A DNA stretch of 64,000 nucleotides from Devosia nitrariae (GCF_030160115.1 NZ_BSNS01000003.1:94386-158385); one strand, 5' to 3'; numbered from the stretch's first letter, positions 33,448-42,714 are shown. Numbers and translations are program-made. Notes: a model not told the origin generated them from the sequence alone.

Positions 33448-34125
33448 ATGCCAACCCTCCTGCATCATCCCCTCGACCCTTCCGCCCGTATCGCCCGTCT
33501 GATGCTGGCCGAATATGGCGTGCCGGTCGACCTCGAGGAGATCAAGCCGTGGCTGCGCGAGCCCGACTTCCTCGATATCAATCCGGCCGCCTCCGTTCCG
33601 GTGCTCATCGAGGATGAGGCGATCTCGGCGGTTGGGCTGCTTGCCACGATCTTTACGGTCGAGGAGCGCCACGCGCCCTCGACGGTTGCCGGATTGTTGC
33701 CCCCGGTCGGCAGCGAGCGTGCCGAGATGTGGCGGCTTTTCGAGTGGGTGACAGGCAAGTTCAACGACGAGGTTACCCGCTACGTCCTTGAGGAAAAGAT
33801 CGCCAAGCGTGACCAGCGCGGCTCGACCCCCGACACCGGCGTGCTGCGCGCGGCCAAAACCAATCTCCACGAGCATCTCCTCTATTTCGGCTGGCTGTTT
33901 GCCAGCCGCCGCTGGATCGCCGGCGACGAGATGAGCCTTGCCGACTTCGCATTGGCCGCGCATATCTCGACCCTCGACTATGTCGGCGACATCGATTGGG
34001 ACGCGGCCGGCGAGATGCGCGACTGGTATTCGCGCATCAAATCGCGGCCGGCCTTCCGCACGCTGCTCAACGATCGTGTCATCGCACTGCCGCCGCAGGC
34101 ACGCTACGCGGATCTCGACTTTTAG
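33448..34125 (+). CDS. Glutathione S-transferase family protein
   Basis: A 225-residue GST. The N-terminal thioredoxin-like domain includes LLHHPLDPSARIARLMLAEYGV and the NPAASVPVLIEDEAI segment with the cis-Pro that binds glutathione; the C-terminal helical domain has WIAGDEMSLADFALAAHISTLDYVGDIDW. It lies 55 bp before queG in the same direction, a linkage common in Rhizobiales though without a known biochemical reason. The start ATG is chosen because the GST fold begins at once (MPTLLHHP). Confidence 0.9.
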   Translation: MPTLLHHPLDPSARIARLMLAEYGVPVDLEEIKPWLREPDFLDINPAASVPVLIEDEAISAVGLLATIFTVEERHAPSTVAGLLPPVGSERAEMWRLFEWVTGKFNDEVTRYVLEEKIAKRDQRGSTPDTGVLRAAKTNLHEHLLYFGWLFASRRWIAGDEMSLADFALAAHISTLDYVGDIDWDAAGEMRDWYSRIKSRPAFRTLLNDRVIALPPQARYADLDF

Positions 34126-34180
34126 CAGGCCGGCAGTCCGGCAGGTGGAATCAGCGCTCCTTCGGCGCTAAATACACTCC

Positions 34181-35296
34181 ATGACCGAAACCCTTCTCGC
34201 CGAGCTAAAGGCCCGTGCCCACGCGCTTGGCTTTGACGCCTTCGGCGTCGCCCGGGCCGATGCGCGGCCCGACTTGCCCGAAAAGCTTCAGGCAGCGATT
34301 GCTGCCGGCTGGCACGGCGACATGGATTGGATGGAGGAGACCGCCGCGCGCCGCGCGCAGCCGGAAGGACTGTGGCCCGGTGCGCGCTCGATCATCCTCC
34401 TCGGCCTCAATTACGGACCGGACAGCGATCCCCTGGCACTTCTCGAAGAGAAATCCAGGGGCTCGATCTCGGTCTATGCCCGCAACCGCGACTACCATGA
34501 CGTCATCAAGGGCAAGCTCAAGGAACTCGCCGGCCTTCTCGCCCGCCGCTCGGGGGCCGAGGTCAAGGTCTTCGTCGATACCGCTCCGCTGATGGAAAAG
34601 CCGCTGGCGGAGGCGGCGGGCCTCGGCTGGCAGGGCAAGCATACGGTGCTGGTCAGCCGGGAATTCGGCTCCTGGCTCTTTCTCGGCGCCATCCTCACCA
34701 GCGCAGAGCTTCCTGCCGACGATCCGCATGCTGAAAGCTGCGGCTCGTGCCGGCGCTGCCTCGACATCTGCCCGACCGACGCGTTTCCAGCCCCGTTCCA
34801 GCTCGATGCCCGGCGATGCCTTGCCTACCTCAACATCGAGCACAAGGGGCCGATCCCGGTAGAGTTCCGCAAAGCGATGGGCAACCGCATCTATGGGTGC
34901 GACGATTGCCTCGCCGTCTGCCCCTGGAACAAGTTCGCCAGCGTCACCCGCGAGGCCAAGCTCGCGGCTCGCGGCGACCTCGAGCGCCCGGCGCTAGCGG
35001 ACCTCGCAAAGCTCGACGACGCCGGCTTTCGCACGCTGTTTTCCGGCTCGCCGATCAAGCGCATCGGCCTTGCGCGGTTCCTGCGCAACGTCCTCATTGC
35101 CATCGGCAACAGCGGCGATGCCGATCTGCTGCCGCTCGCCGAGGCGCGCCTTGCCAATCCCGATCCGCTGGTCCGCGGCGCGGCAGTTTGGGCGGTGAGA
35201 CGCCTTGCTCCGCAGCGGTCCCATCAACTCGCCCTTGCCTATCTGCCCGGGGAAGGCGATACGAGCGTCCGGCAGGAGTGGACGCAGGACCTCTAG
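34181..35296 (+). CDS. queG: Epoxyqueuosine reductase
   Basis: A 371-residue cobalamin-dependent iron-sulfur enzyme that makes the last step of queuosine in tRNA: epoxyqueuosine to queuosine. The two [4Fe-4S] motifs are CGSCRRCLDICP (from residue 187) and CDDCLAVCPWNK. The N-terminus KARAHALGFDAFGVARADA and a C-terminal HEAT-like repeat (NPDPLVRGAAVWAVRRL) complete the family pattern. It is joined to the next SDR gene with no gap. Confidence 0.95.
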   Translation: MTETLLAELKARAHALGFDAFGVARADARPDLPEKLQAAIAAGWHGDMDWMEETAARRAQPEGLWPGARSIILLGLNYGPDSDPLALLEEKSRGSISVYARNRDYHDVIKGKLKELAGLLARRSGAEVKVFVDTAPLMEKPLAEAAGLGWQGKHTVLVSREFGSWLFLGAILTSAELPADDPHAESCGSCRRCLDICPTDAFPAPFQLDARRCLAYLNIEHKGPIPVEFRKAMGNRIYGCDDCLAVCPWNKFASVTREAKLAARGDLERPALADLAKLDDAGFRTLFSGSPIKRIGLARFLRNVLIAIGNSGDADLLPLAEARLANPDPLVRGAAVWAVRRLAPQRSHQLALAYLPGEGDTSVRQEWTQDL

Positions 35297-36163
35297 ATGA
35301 ACCTCTTCGTCTTCGGCATGGGCTATTCGGGCCTGGCGAGCGCCAGGGCCTTGCGCGCTCGTCATCCCTCTTCCGCCATCGCCGGCACCAGCCGCACGAG
35401 CGAGGGTGCCCAGGCGCTGACGCGGCAAGGCTTTACCGGCCACGTCTTTTCCGGCGAATCGCCGGGAGAAACCCTTGGCGAGGACCTCAGGGCCGCAACC
35501 CACACCGTTCTTTCCATCGCTCCCGGCCCCGCTGGCGACCCGGCGCTCCTCCATCACCGGGCAGAGCTCGATGCGGCGCAAGACCTCGAGTGGCTCTGCT
35601 ATTATTCGACTATCGGCGTCTATGGCGACCATGGCGGGGACTGGATCGACGAGACGGCGCCGCTCAGGGCCACGAGCGAGCGCAACCGGCGACGGATCGC
35701 GGCAGAGGCGGAGTGGCGCGGCTATGCGCTCGAGCGCGGCGTGCCCCTCTGCATATTGCGCCTTGCCGGCATCTATGGGCCCGGCCGCTCGGCATTCGAG
35801 AAGATCGCCTCGGGCACGGCGCACCGCATCGTCAAGCCCGAACAGGTGTTCAACCGTATCCATGTCGAGGACATCGCCCGGGTGAGCGCGCTCGCCGCGG
35901 AGGCGCGGCTCGCCGGCACCTACAATCTCGCCGATGATCTGCCCGCTCCGCCGCAGGACGTTGTCGCCTGTGCCGCCGAGCTCGCGGGCGTCGCACCTCC
36001 CCCGGAAATACCGTTCGAGACCGCCGATCTCACGCCCATGCAGCGCTCGTTCTATGCTGACAATAAGCGGGTCTCCAATGCCGGCATCAAGGATAGGCTC
36101 GCCATCGCCCTCCTTCACCCCGACTACCGGCAAGGTCTTGCGGCCATCCATTCCGGGGGCTGA
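35297..36163 (+). CDS. SDR-family NAD(P)-dependent epimerase-like protein
   Basis: A 288-residue protein with an extended SDR fold: NLFVFGMGYSGLASARALRARH is the nucleotide site, YYSTIGVYGDHGGDWIDET carries the Ser and Tyr of the active site region, and RIHVEDIARVSALAAEARLAGTYNLADD is the C-terminal part. It begins 1 base after the queG stop codon and is followed 2 bp later by a small hypothetical gene. The substrate is not known; in many Rhizobiales genomes the same SDR follows queG. Confidence 0.87.
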   Translation: MNLFVFGMGYSGLASARALRARHPSSAIAGTSRTSEGAQALTRQGFTGHVFSGESPGETLGEDLRAATHTVLSIAPGPAGDPALLHHRAELDAAQDLEWLCYYSTIGVYGDHGGDWIDETAPLRATSERNRRRIAAEAEWRGYALERGVPLCILRLAGIYGPGRSAFEKIASGTAHRIVKPEQVFNRIHVEDIARVSALAAEARLAGTYNLADDLPAPPQDVVACAAELAGVAPPPEIPFETADLTPMQRSFYADNKRVSNAGIKDRLAIALLHPDYRQGLAAIHSGG

Positions 36164-36165
36164 CC

Positions 36166-36717
36166 ATGAGTGCGGTGCAGCCGGCGAGGTCCGAGCCCGA
36201 CCGTCCGATCAGCGATCTCTTCCACGTCAGCGAAGAGGGCGACATCGACCGTTTCGTGCCGCGCCCTTCGGACTATACCGACCACCCGGTCGTCTGGGCG
36301 ATCCACAAGAATCGTCTGTGCAATTACCTGCTGCCGCGTGAGTGCCCGCGCGTCACCTTCTATGCGCATGAGAGCACCGCGCCAACCGACATCGAGCGCT
36401 TCCTCGGCGACGACCGCATCGTTGTTGCCGTCGAGCAAGGATGGCTCGATCGCATCAAAGCTACGAGCCTCTTCGTTTATACGATGCCGGAAGCGCCTTT
36501 CGTCCTCAAAGACGCGAATGCCGGCTATTGGGTGAGCAGTGAGCCGGTGACGCCGCTCGCCCGCGACCAGCTCTCGGACCCGCACGAGGCCATGGCGGCG
36601 CGCGGCGCGACGCTCAGAATCCTGCCTTCGCTCTGGCCGCTGCACGATGCGATCGCCGCCTCGAGCCTCAAGTTCTCCATGATCCGCATGCGCAGTGCTA
36701 GCGCGCGATTGATTTGA
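36166..36717 (+). CDS. Conserved hypothetical protein (DUF6886-like)
   Basis: A 183-residue protein: [19 protein letters not shown] then [28 protein letters not shown]. This resembles the DUF6886 family; I name it from memory and the match is tentative. No signal peptide or membrane helix. It is the last gene of the gst-queG-SDR run, 2 bp after the SDR gene. Its last codons (ASARLI) fall inside the left arm of palindromic repeat copy E, so the C-terminus has been shaped by the repeat. Confidence 0.7.
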   Translation: MSAVQPARSEPDRPISDLFHVSEEGDIDRFVPRPSDYTDHPVVWAIHKNRLCNYLLPRECPRVTFYAHESTAPTDIERFLGDDRIVVAVEQGWLDRIKATSLFVYTMPEAPFVLKDANAGYWVSSEPVTPLARDQLSDPHEAMAARGATLRILPSLWPLHDAIAASSLKFSMIRMRSASARLI

Positions 36718-36800
36718 GGGATCAAATCGATCGCTCTCATTTTTTGTTGTCGCGTTTTCGAACCGCAAAAGTGGTATCCACTTTTGCTGAAATCGCTCTA
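36702..36800. repeat. Composite palindromic intergenic repeat, copy E
   Basis: First hairpin GCGCGATTGATTTGA-GG-GATCAAATCGATCGC overlaps the end of the DUF6886-like gene. Second hairpin GCAAAAGTGG (36765-36774) / CCACTTTTGC (36778-36787), flanked by TTTTCGAACC and GAAATCGCTCTA. The last triplet is the TAG stop of the facing hydrolase gene. Confidence 0.8.
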
Positions 36801-37583
36801 TCCCTCGATCAGGTGCGCGATCGCGTCGGTCAGGCGCTTGAGGTCTTCCTCGCGGCTGAGGCGATGATCGCCATCGGGAATGAGGGTCAGCGTAACGGGG
36901 TCGTGCAGCAGGTGGGTCGTCAGCCGGATGGCGTGTTCCTGGGGCACGTCCGGATCCTGTCCGCCCTGCAGGATCGTTACCGGGCAGCCCGTCTCGATGA
37001 CGCCGCCAAGCATCAGATGGTGCCGTCCGTCCTCGATCAGCGCCCGGGTGATGCGGTAGGGTTCGTCGGAGTACTGGCTCGGCCGGTCGACATAGCCGTT
37101 GTTGACCAGGTCCTCCATCTGCCGCGGCGAAAACTCCTTCTTCATCAGTTCCTCGGTCATGTCGGCCGCAGGCGCGATGAGTACGATGCCTTTCAGCCGG
37201 CGCTGGCCGTCCTTGAGCAACGCGCGCGCCAGCAGCAGCGCGATCCAGCCGCCCATGGACGAGCCGACGAGGATCTGCTCTCCGGCCGTCAGCTCGAAGA
37301 CCGCCCGCGCCTCTTCGAGCCAGCGAGTGATCGTTCCCTTGTCGAAATCGCCGCCCGAGACACCGTGGCCGGAATAGTCGAAGCGGGTCACGGCGCGGCC
37401 GTTCTCGGCCCCGTAGCGGTCGAGGGTCATGGCTTTGCTGCCCGCCATGTCGGATCTGTACCCAGCGAGCCAGAAGAGGCCGGGGGCCCGGCCCGGGCGG
37501 TGTTCGACGGCGATGCGCCGAGCGGCATCCCCCTCGCCGACCGCCAGGTCGATCCGCTCGATTGCACCCTCGATTGCGTTCAT
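36798..37583 (-). CDS. Alpha/beta hydrolase
   Basis: A 261-residue serine hydrolase. The nucleophile elbow is GSSMGG ([18 protein letters not shown]), the acid is in [12 protein letters not shown], and the His in PDGDHRLSR. The N-terminus includes [16 protein letters not shown], as in peptidase S9- or S33-like family members. No signal peptide. The start [12 protein letters not shown] is used because the longer frame runs into repeat copy F. Substrate unknown. The stop codon coincides with the end of repeat copy E. Confidence 0.88.
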   Translation of the reverse strand: MNAIEGAIERIDLAVGEGDAARRIAVEHRPGRAPGLFWLAGYRSDMAGSKAMTLDRYGAENGRAVTRFDYSGHGVSGGDFDKGTITRWLEEARAVFELTAGEQILVGSSMGGWIALLLARALLKDGQRRLKGIVLIAPAADMTEELMKKEFSPRQMEDLVNNGYVDRPSQYSDEPYRITRALIEDGRHHLMLGGVIETGCPVTILQGGQDPDVPQEHAIRLTTHLLHDPVTLTLIPDGDHRLSREEDLKRLTDAIAHLIEG

Positions 37584-37599
37584 GGCCTCGCCTTTCCTG

Positions 37600-37700
37600 G
37601 AGCGCGATGCAAACTGATTGACATCATTTCGCGCGCTCCAGCTTTCTGTTGTCGCGGGATTTTCGCGAATACCGGTTCCCACTTTTCGCATCCCGCTTTA
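37600..37700. repeat. Composite palindromic intergenic repeat, copy F
   Basis: First hairpin GAGCGCGATGCAAACTG ... GCGCGCTC, second module GTCGCGGGATTTTCGCGAAT and ACCGGTTCCCACTTTTCGCA ending TCCCGCTTTA. Same subtype as copies A and H. It lies between the hydrolase and infC. The rest of the 280-bp gap before infC has no other feature I can name. Confidence 0.75.
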
Positions 37701-37862
37701 GCCGTCATCTGCCTCATGGCCGGTTCCTCGCCAAAGCGCAACCGCCCCACAAGAGCGCAACTAGCAGCGATCTTTCCCGTTTGCCTGTTGACTTATGCCG
37801 GGCGGAACACGATTTTATGGCCGATTTCACCCGCATGCTTATCAGCAGAAGGATCGCTTGCC

Positions 37863-38399
37863 ATTCGCCGTCCCATGAGACCCGTCACGCCCCAGAAGGA
37901 GGGGCCGCCCGCAAACGAGGATATCACCTCCCCCGACGTTCAGCTTATCGATGCCGAAGGCGAGAACCGCGGTATCGTTGGCACGCGCGAGGCTATGGCC
38001 GAGGCTCAGGAGGCCGGCCTCGACCTCGTCCTCATCGCGCCCAATTCCAATCCGCCGGTCGCCAAGATGCTCGATCTCGGGCGCTTCAAGTATGCCGCCC
38101 AGAAGAAGGCCGCTGAGGCGCGCAAGCGCCAGAAGGTGATCGAGGTCAAGGAAATCCAGCTGCGTCCGAACATCGATACGCACGACTACGAAACCAAGAT
38201 GAAGGCGGTGCAGCGGTTTATCGGCGAGGGCGACCGGGTCAAGGTCACCATGCGCTTCCGCGGCCGCGAAATGGCGCACCAGGAACTCGGCATGCAGCTC
38301 CTCGTCAAGGTCAAGGACCAGATGGAAGCGATCGCCAAGGTCGAGAGCCAGCCGCGCTCGGAAGGCCGGCAGATGGTGATGGTGCTGGCGCCCAAGTGA
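37863..38399 (+). CDS. infC: Translation initiation factor IF-3, probable AUU start
   Basis: A 178-residue IF-3: [44 protein letters not shown] is the N-domain, [42 protein letters not shown] the C-domain. It blocks early 70S joining and proofreads start codons. I place the start at ATT, giving (M)[13 protein letters not shown], because AGAAGGA ends 9 bases upstream and rhizobial IF-3 begins RRP. The ATG four codons later (37875) is 21 bases from that site. A rare AUU start lets IF-3 control itself in E. coli. It is not linked here to rpmI-rplT. Confidence 0.93.
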   Translation: MRRPMRPVTPQKEGPPANEDITSPDVQLIDAEGENRGIVGTREAMAEAQEAGLDLVLIAPNSNPPVAKMLDLGRFKYAAQKKAAEARKRQKVIEVKEIQLRPNIDTHDYETKMKAVQRFIGEGDRVKVTMRFRGREMAHQELGMQLLVKVKDQMEAIAKVESQPRSEGRQMVMVLAPK

Positions 38400-38424
38400 G
38401 GCGACAGTATCTGTGTAAATAAAG

Positions 38425-38450
38425 AAGCGGGCCGGAAGGCCCGCTTTTTT
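38425..38450. terminator. Strong bidirectional terminator after infC
   Basis: AAGCGGGCC (38425-38433), loop GGAA, GGCCCGCTT (38438-38446), with TTTTTT on the plus strand. The minus strand also ends in a T-rich CTTTATTT, so the facing ribokinase operon could use it too. Confidence 0.9.
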
Positions 38451-38535
38451 GTTCGCCTTACGACGCTGGAGCGGGAGCCAGGTGTTCCGGAGCGAACGGC
38501 TCGCGCGGTCGGGGCCGGCGAATTGCTGCAATGCT

Positions 38536-39432
38536 TCAGGCCGCCGACGCCTTCTCTACCTCGGCAGCGAAGGGGATCGCTGGCTGAGCGCCGGGCTTGA
38601 GGCAGGCAAGGCTTGCCGCGACTGCCGCGCGGCGCATGGCTGCCTCGAGGCCGAGTCCGGTGTCGAGCCCAGCGGCGAGATAGCCGCAGAAGGTATCGCC
38701 GGCCCCGACCGTGTCGACCGGTGTCACCTTCATCGCCGGCGCGTGGAAGAGCCTCTCGGGCGTTGCCGCCCTGGCCCCGTCAGGCCCCAGCGTCACGATC
38801 ACCGTCTGTCCATGCCTTTGCGCCCAGTCGCGCATGGCCGCATCGAGTTCGTCGATGCCGCGCCCCGAAAGCAGGGCGAACTCTGTCTCGTTGGCAACGA
38901 GGATGGCGGCTTTGCCCGCAATCTGCGGCGTCGTTTCGAGGAAGGGTGCCGTATTGAGGATGGCGGTGATGCCCTTCGCCCTGGCGAGATCGAGCGCGCG
39001 CTCGGTCGCCGCCTGCGGTATCTCCTGCTGCAGCATCAGGATATCGCCAGGCTCCATCGCCGCCACCGCCGCGTCGGCGTCCTCGGCCGTCAGCGTGCCG
39101 TTGGCGCCCGGCAGGACGGCGATGACGTTCTCGCCATGGTCATCGACGAAGATCATGGCGATGCCCGTCGCCGCATCGGCGGTCTTGAGCGCCGAGAGAT
39201 CAACGCCGTCGGTCTTGAGGAAGGCCAGTGCCGGCTCGGCGAAGGCGTCGGCGCCCACCGCCGAAACGTGCCGGACCTCGGCACCGGCCCGGCGCGCGGC
39301 CAGTGCCTGGTTGGCTCCCTTGCCGCCCGCGGCCATCGAGAAGGTGCCGCCCGCAACGGTCTCGCCGGGCTTTGGCAGGCGCGAAACAGTGCCGACCTGG
39401 TCGAGATTGGTCGAGCCGAATACGGTGATCAC
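38536..39432 (-). CDS. rbsK: Ribokinase
   Basis: A 298-residue PfkB-family kinase. The N-terminal signature is MAAGGKGANQALAARRAGA and the C-terminal catalytic signature is PVDTVGAGDTFCGYLAAGL, with the base Asp. It phosphorylates ribose at O5, though the family also takes other sugars. It is the last gene of a four-gene unit read from nat to rbsK on the minus strand, overlapping the DUF1697 gene by 4 bp. No ribose transporter adjoins, so the substrate is not certain. Confidence 0.88.
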   Translation of the reverse strand: MITVFGSTNLDQVGTVSRLPKPGETVAGGTFSMAAGGKGANQALAARRAGAEVRHVSAVGADAFAEPALAFLKTDGVDLSALKTADAATGIAMIFVDDHGENVIAVLPGANGTLTAEDADAAVAAMEPGDILMLQQEIPQAATERALDLARAKGITAILNTAPFLETTPQIAGKAAILVANETEFALLSGRGIDELDAAMRDWAQRHGQTVIVTLGPDGARAATPERLFHAPAMKVTPVDTVGAGDTFCGYLAAGLDTGLGLEAAMRRAAVAASLACLKPGAQPAIPFAAEVEKASAA

Positions 39433-39965
39433 TTGAGGGCCTTTTCGATGGTGTTCCAGTTGCGCATGGTCTCGATGCGACCCTTGCCAACCTGCTCGTC
39501 GAGGGATTTGCCAATCCTGTCAAGGCCTTCGCCATAGCGCCCGTTGGGCAGGCGATGGGCAAGGAAATAGATGTCGCGCCGGTCGATGCGCAGGACATCG
39601 AAATCGCCCGGCACGCCTTCGAGATTGATGCCGGCCGGCAGGTCGCGGTCGAACATCAGGATATAGCGCTTGACGTCAGCCTGTGGATCGAGGCCGGCGA
39701 AAGGATCGGCGGCAAGCATCGCCTCGAGATCGGCGCGGCTTCTCAGCACCACGCCGACGGGAAAGCCGAAGCGCTGTTCCAGCGCCCTCTCCAGCCGTTC
39801 CTTGAGGTCCCCGGCTTCCGCGGCCTCGAAACGCACGTTGCCGCTGGCAAGGATCGTCTTGACCTCGGTCCACCCCATGTCCTCGAGGCAGGCTTTGAGG
39901 TCCGCCATCTTCATCTGTCGCTTGCCGAGGTTGATACCGCGAAGGAAAGCAACGTGGAGGCTCAT
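39429..39965 (-). CDS. DUF1697 family protein
   Basis: A 178-residue protein: MSLHVAFLRGINLGKRQMKMADLKACLEDMGWTEVKTILASGNVRFEA is the clear DUF1697 core. The family is widespread, small and of unknown function. It overlaps both its neighbours by 4 bp (ATGA), so it is co-translated with the YdeI-like gene before and ribokinase after. The C-terminal part contains GRYGEGLDRIGKSLDEQVGKG. Confidence 0.92.
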   Translation of the reverse strand: MSLHVAFLRGINLGKRQMKMADLKACLEDMGWTEVKTILASGNVRFEAAEAGDLKERLERALEQRFGFPVGVVLRSRADLEAMLAADPFAGLDPQADVKRYILMFDRDLPAGINLEGVPGDFDVLRIDRRDIYFLAHRLPNGRYGEGLDRIGKSLDEQVGKGRIETMRNWNTIEKALK

Positions 39966-40579
39966 TTGGACGCGGCCTTGCGGGGCGGCGGATTGGCGTG
40001 GAGGGTCTCGCCGCGCGCGAGCATCTCGACAAAGGTGCGGATCTTCTTTTCGCGGCCGGCGGCGGTCTTGAGGGTCACCAGCCGGAAAGCCAGGGCGAAG
40101 CGGTTCTGCCTGTTGAGCGTGTCAAAGGTGGCGAGCGCGGCCGGGTCGGCCTCGATCGCCTTCATCAGGTCGTCCGGTATCTCCATTTTGGAGCCCGCGG
40201 CATAGGCTGCATCCCAGCGCCCGTCGGCCTTGGCCGCGTCAACCTGCGCCTGGCCCGGCGGGCGCATCCGGCCCGCTACGGTCAGACGTTCGATATGGTC
40301 GCGGTTGATCTGGCTCCAGATGCTTTTCCTGCCGCGCGGGGTATAGCGCTGGAGGAACGCCTTGTCGTCCAGGCCCTTGCGGATCCCGTCGATCCAGCCC
40401 CAGCACAGCATCACGTCCAGCGCCTCTGCGATGGTGACAGAGGCAACTCCCGACCCTTTCTTGTAGACTTTGAGCCAGATTTCGCCGGCGCTGTCGTGGT
40501 TGCGTGAGAGCCATTCCTCCAGACTCGCGGCGTCCGCAAAACTCATGATCGCTTCGGGGTTCGGCACGACCGGGGCCAT
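39962..40579 (-). CDS. YdeI/OmpD-associated family protein
   Basis: A 205-residue protein: SFADAASLEEWLSRNHDSAGEIWLKVYKKGSG, CWGWIDGIRKGLDDKAFLQRYTPRG, and NRDHIERLTVAGRMRPPG are typical of the YdeI family, which includes B. subtilis YdeI and DUF1801-like domains. Function is unclear. The ATG at 40579 is directly next to the nat stop codon. An internal start, MSFADAASLEE (12 codons later), fits the family equally well. Confidence 0.87.
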   Translation of the reverse strand: MAPVVPNPEAIMSFADAASLEEWLSRNHDSAGEIWLKVYKKGSGVASVTIAEALDVMLCWGWIDGIRKGLDDKAFLQRYTPRGRKSIWSQINRDHIERLTVAGRMRPPGQAQVDAAKADGRWDAAYAAGSKMEIPDDLMKAIEADPAALATFDTLNRQNRFALAFRLVTLKTAAGREKKIRTFVEMLARGETLHANPPPRKAASK

Positions 40580-41413
40580 CTAGGCCTCCGCCCGCCCGGC
40601 TGCGACGACCCGCTCCAGCGCCGGGTCCAGCGCGTCGGAGGCCGGCAGCGTGATGCCGAAGGTGGTCGACAGCACCTCCTTGACTTCGCCCACGTCCAGG
40701 AGATTGCGCCGCTCGACGAGCGCACCGTCGCGATAGCTCGAGAGCCGCGTACCGGAGAGGCTGTGGCGCTCGTTCTTGGGCGCAATCGCGGCGCCGAGCC
40801 CGGCGCGGAACTGCGAGGCGGGGTCGGTGGAGAGCACAGTGTTGATCGGCCGATAGTCGGCTTCGCCGAATTCCTCGAGGGTGAAGGTATAGAGCAGGCG
40901 CCAGTCCTCGCCGATCCGTGCCTCCAGGTGCCAGGTGCCGTCCTTATCAAGGAAGCGGAAGGTTTCGTGCGGAGTTGCCTGCTCGGCCCCATCGCGCAGC
41001 CGGAGGGGCCCCGTCAGCGTCAGGCTGCCGAAGCCGACATCGGCGATGTAGGTCTGGCCGGAGATATCGACCGCGATGAGCATGTGGGAAACGGGGCGCA
41101 CCGCATCGGGCGGGTGGTTCCACATGACGCGCGCGCCGAGGGTCTTGACCGAAAAGTCGAGGTCGGCGAGCACGCGCATGAACAAGATGTTGTGCTCGAA
41201 GCAGTAGCCGCCGCGCCTGTCGGTCAGGAGCTTTTTCTCGAGGCTCTTCTGGTCAAGCTCGACGGGCAGGCCGAGGAGCGGGTTGAGGTTCTCGAAGGGA
41301 ATCACCGCCGGGTGCAGGGCATGCAACGTCTCGAGCGTTGCCAGGCTGGGGGCGATGGAGCCGGAAAAGCCGATACGCTCGAAATAGGCGTTGAGGTTGA
41401 CGGTTTCGCTCAT
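40580..41413 (-). CDS. nat: Arylamine N-acetyltransferase
   Basis: A 277-residue NAT with an intact catalytic triad: Cys71 in RGGYCFEHN, His110 in PVSHMLIAV, Asp125 in YIADVGFG. It transfers acetyl from acetyl-CoA to arylamines and hydrazines. Length and motifs are typical of bacterial NAT, including NLNPLLGLPVELD early on. First gene of the nat-ydeI-DUF1697-rbsK unit. In bacteria NAT can act in drug inactivation or secondary metabolism; here no pathway partner is seen. Confidence 0.92.
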   Translation of the reverse strand: MSETVNLNAYFERIGFSGSIAPSLATLETLHALHPAVIPFENLNPLLGLPVELDQKSLEKKLLTDRRGGYCFEHNILFMRVLADLDFSVKTLGARVMWNHPPDAVRPVSHMLIAVDISGQTYIADVGFGSLTLTGPLRLRDGAEQATPHETFRFLDKDGTWHLEARIGEDWRLLYTFTLEEFGEADYRPINTVLSTDPASQFRAGLGAAIAPKNERHSLSGTRLSSYRDGALVERRNLLDVGEVKEVLSTTFGITLPASDALDPALERVVAAGRAEA

Positions 41414-41556
41414 GAAGAGTCCTTGCGGCTGTTTCGGACCGCGCCACTATGGTCACCACGAGCGCGTTTGTCACTGCGCGTCGGCAGGGCCGACGCGGCT
41501 CATTCTCGAAATGCGGTGATCGGCCCGCTCGGCCGAGGGGCGAGGCTCCCGACCCG

Positions 41557-42003
41557 TCAGCCCTGCTGTTTGCGCACGCGGATGACGACGTCGACATGGG
41601 TGACGGTCATGCCCTTGGGCGGATGCGGCATGGTGTTGAACACCACCGAAGCGGCAGGGATATCAATCATGCGCTGTTCGTCCTCCACGTAAAAGTGATG
41701 GTGATCGGAGGTGTCGGTATCGAAATAGGAGCGGGAGGCGTCGACAGGCACCTCGCGCAAAAGCCCGGCCTCATGGAATTGGTGCAGCGTATTGTATATG
41801 GTGGCAAGCGAGACGTTGACCTTGGCGGTCAGCGCTTCGCCGTGCAGCTCCTCGGCGCTCACATGACGGTGCGGGCCGCCGAACAGCAGTTCGGCCAGCG
41901 CGATACGCTGGCGCGTGGGCCGCAACCCGGCCATCCGGAGCACCGCCGTCAGGCACGGCTTGCGCGAGGGTACGGGTTTTGCGGTCTCGGTGCGGTCTAC
42001 CAT
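41557..42003 (-). CDS. irr: Iron response regulator Irr (Fur family)
   Basis: A 148-residue Fur-family protein of the Irr type: VLRMAGLRPTRQRIALAELLFGGPHRHVSAEELH, LATIYNTLHQFHEAGLLREV, and the histidine cluster DHHHFYVED (His101-103) that binds haem or metal. It lacks the Cys-Pro haem motif of B. japonicum Irr (PCLTAV instead), as is usual outside Bradyrhizobium. Irr represses iron-using or storage genes when iron is low; mbfA in this window has matching sites. The start MVDRTETAKP is chosen for the AAAGGA site 4-5 bases upstream. It faces fabA. Confidence 0.93.
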   Translation of the reverse strand: MVDRTETAKPVPSRKPCLTAVLRMAGLRPTRQRIALAELLFGGPHRHVSAEELHGEALTAKVNVSLATIYNTLHQFHEAGLLREVPVDASRSYFDTDTSDHHHFYVEDEQRMIDIPAASVVFNTMPHPPKGMTVTHVDVVIRVRKQQG

Positions 42004-42167
42004 TGGGTCCTTTGCGACGGGAAAAGGGCCGATTTTCATCGAGGTTCTTATAACGGCAGGCCGGCCGGGGCACAAGCGGCAGGCCGGGGCACGCGGTGGC
42101 GGGCGCTATTGACCCCCATCCCGCACCCCTCTATCAGAACGCCGATTGGTTAATCGAGGGGCAATGG

Positions 42168-42674
42168 ATGGCCGAGCGCAGGCACCAATACAGCTACGAG
42201 GAGCTTCTGGCCCACGGGCGGGGCGAACTGCCGGACCAGAAAGATGCGCGCCTGCCGGCGCCACCCATGCTGATGTTCGACCGGATCACCCACATCGAGG
42301 GCGAGGGCGGGGCCTTCGGCAAGGGCTATGTCACGGCCGAACTCGACCTTCATCCGGGCCTGTGGTTCTTTGCCTGCCACTTCATCGGCGATCCGGTCAT
42401 GCCCGGTTGCCTCGGGCTCGATGCGCTCTGGCAGATGACCGGGTTCTTCCTCGGCTGGTCGGGCTCGCCCGGCCGGGGACGGGCGCTCGGCGGCGAGATC
42501 AAATTCACCGGACAAGCCACCATCGACAAGAAACTTTTGGAATATCGCATCGACATCAAGCGCCACATGCGTTCGCCGCTCCCGTTCGGCATCGCCACGG
42601 GGGAGGTCAAGGCGGACGGAGAAGTCATCTATGTCGCCGAAAATCTCAGGGTCGGCCTCATTCCTGTCGAATGA
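42168..42674 (+). CDS. fabA: 3-hydroxydecanoyl-ACP dehydratase/isomerase FabA
   Basis: A 168-residue hot-dog-fold enzyme. The catalytic His71 is in [14 protein letters not shown] and Asp85 in [11 protein letters not shown]. It dehydrates 3-hydroxydecanoyl-ACP and isomerises it to cis-3-decenoyl-ACP, starting unsaturated fatty acids in the anaerobic pathway. The start with [14 protein letters not shown] follows a GAGGGG site; a 24-codon longer frame is not family-like. It is 40 bp before fabB and faces irr. Confidence 0.95.
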   Translation: MAERRHQYSYEELLAHGRGELPDQKDARLPAPPMLMFDRITHIEGEGGAFGKGYVTAELDLHPGLWFFACHFIGDPVMPGCLGLDALWQMTGFFLGWSGSPGRGRALGGEIKFTGQATIDKKLLEYRIDIKRHMRSPLPFGIATGEVKADGEVIYVAENLRVGLIPVE

Positions 42675-42714
42675 ATTGCCGGTACTGAAGGGAAGGGTTC
42701 AGGGCGAGGTCAAG

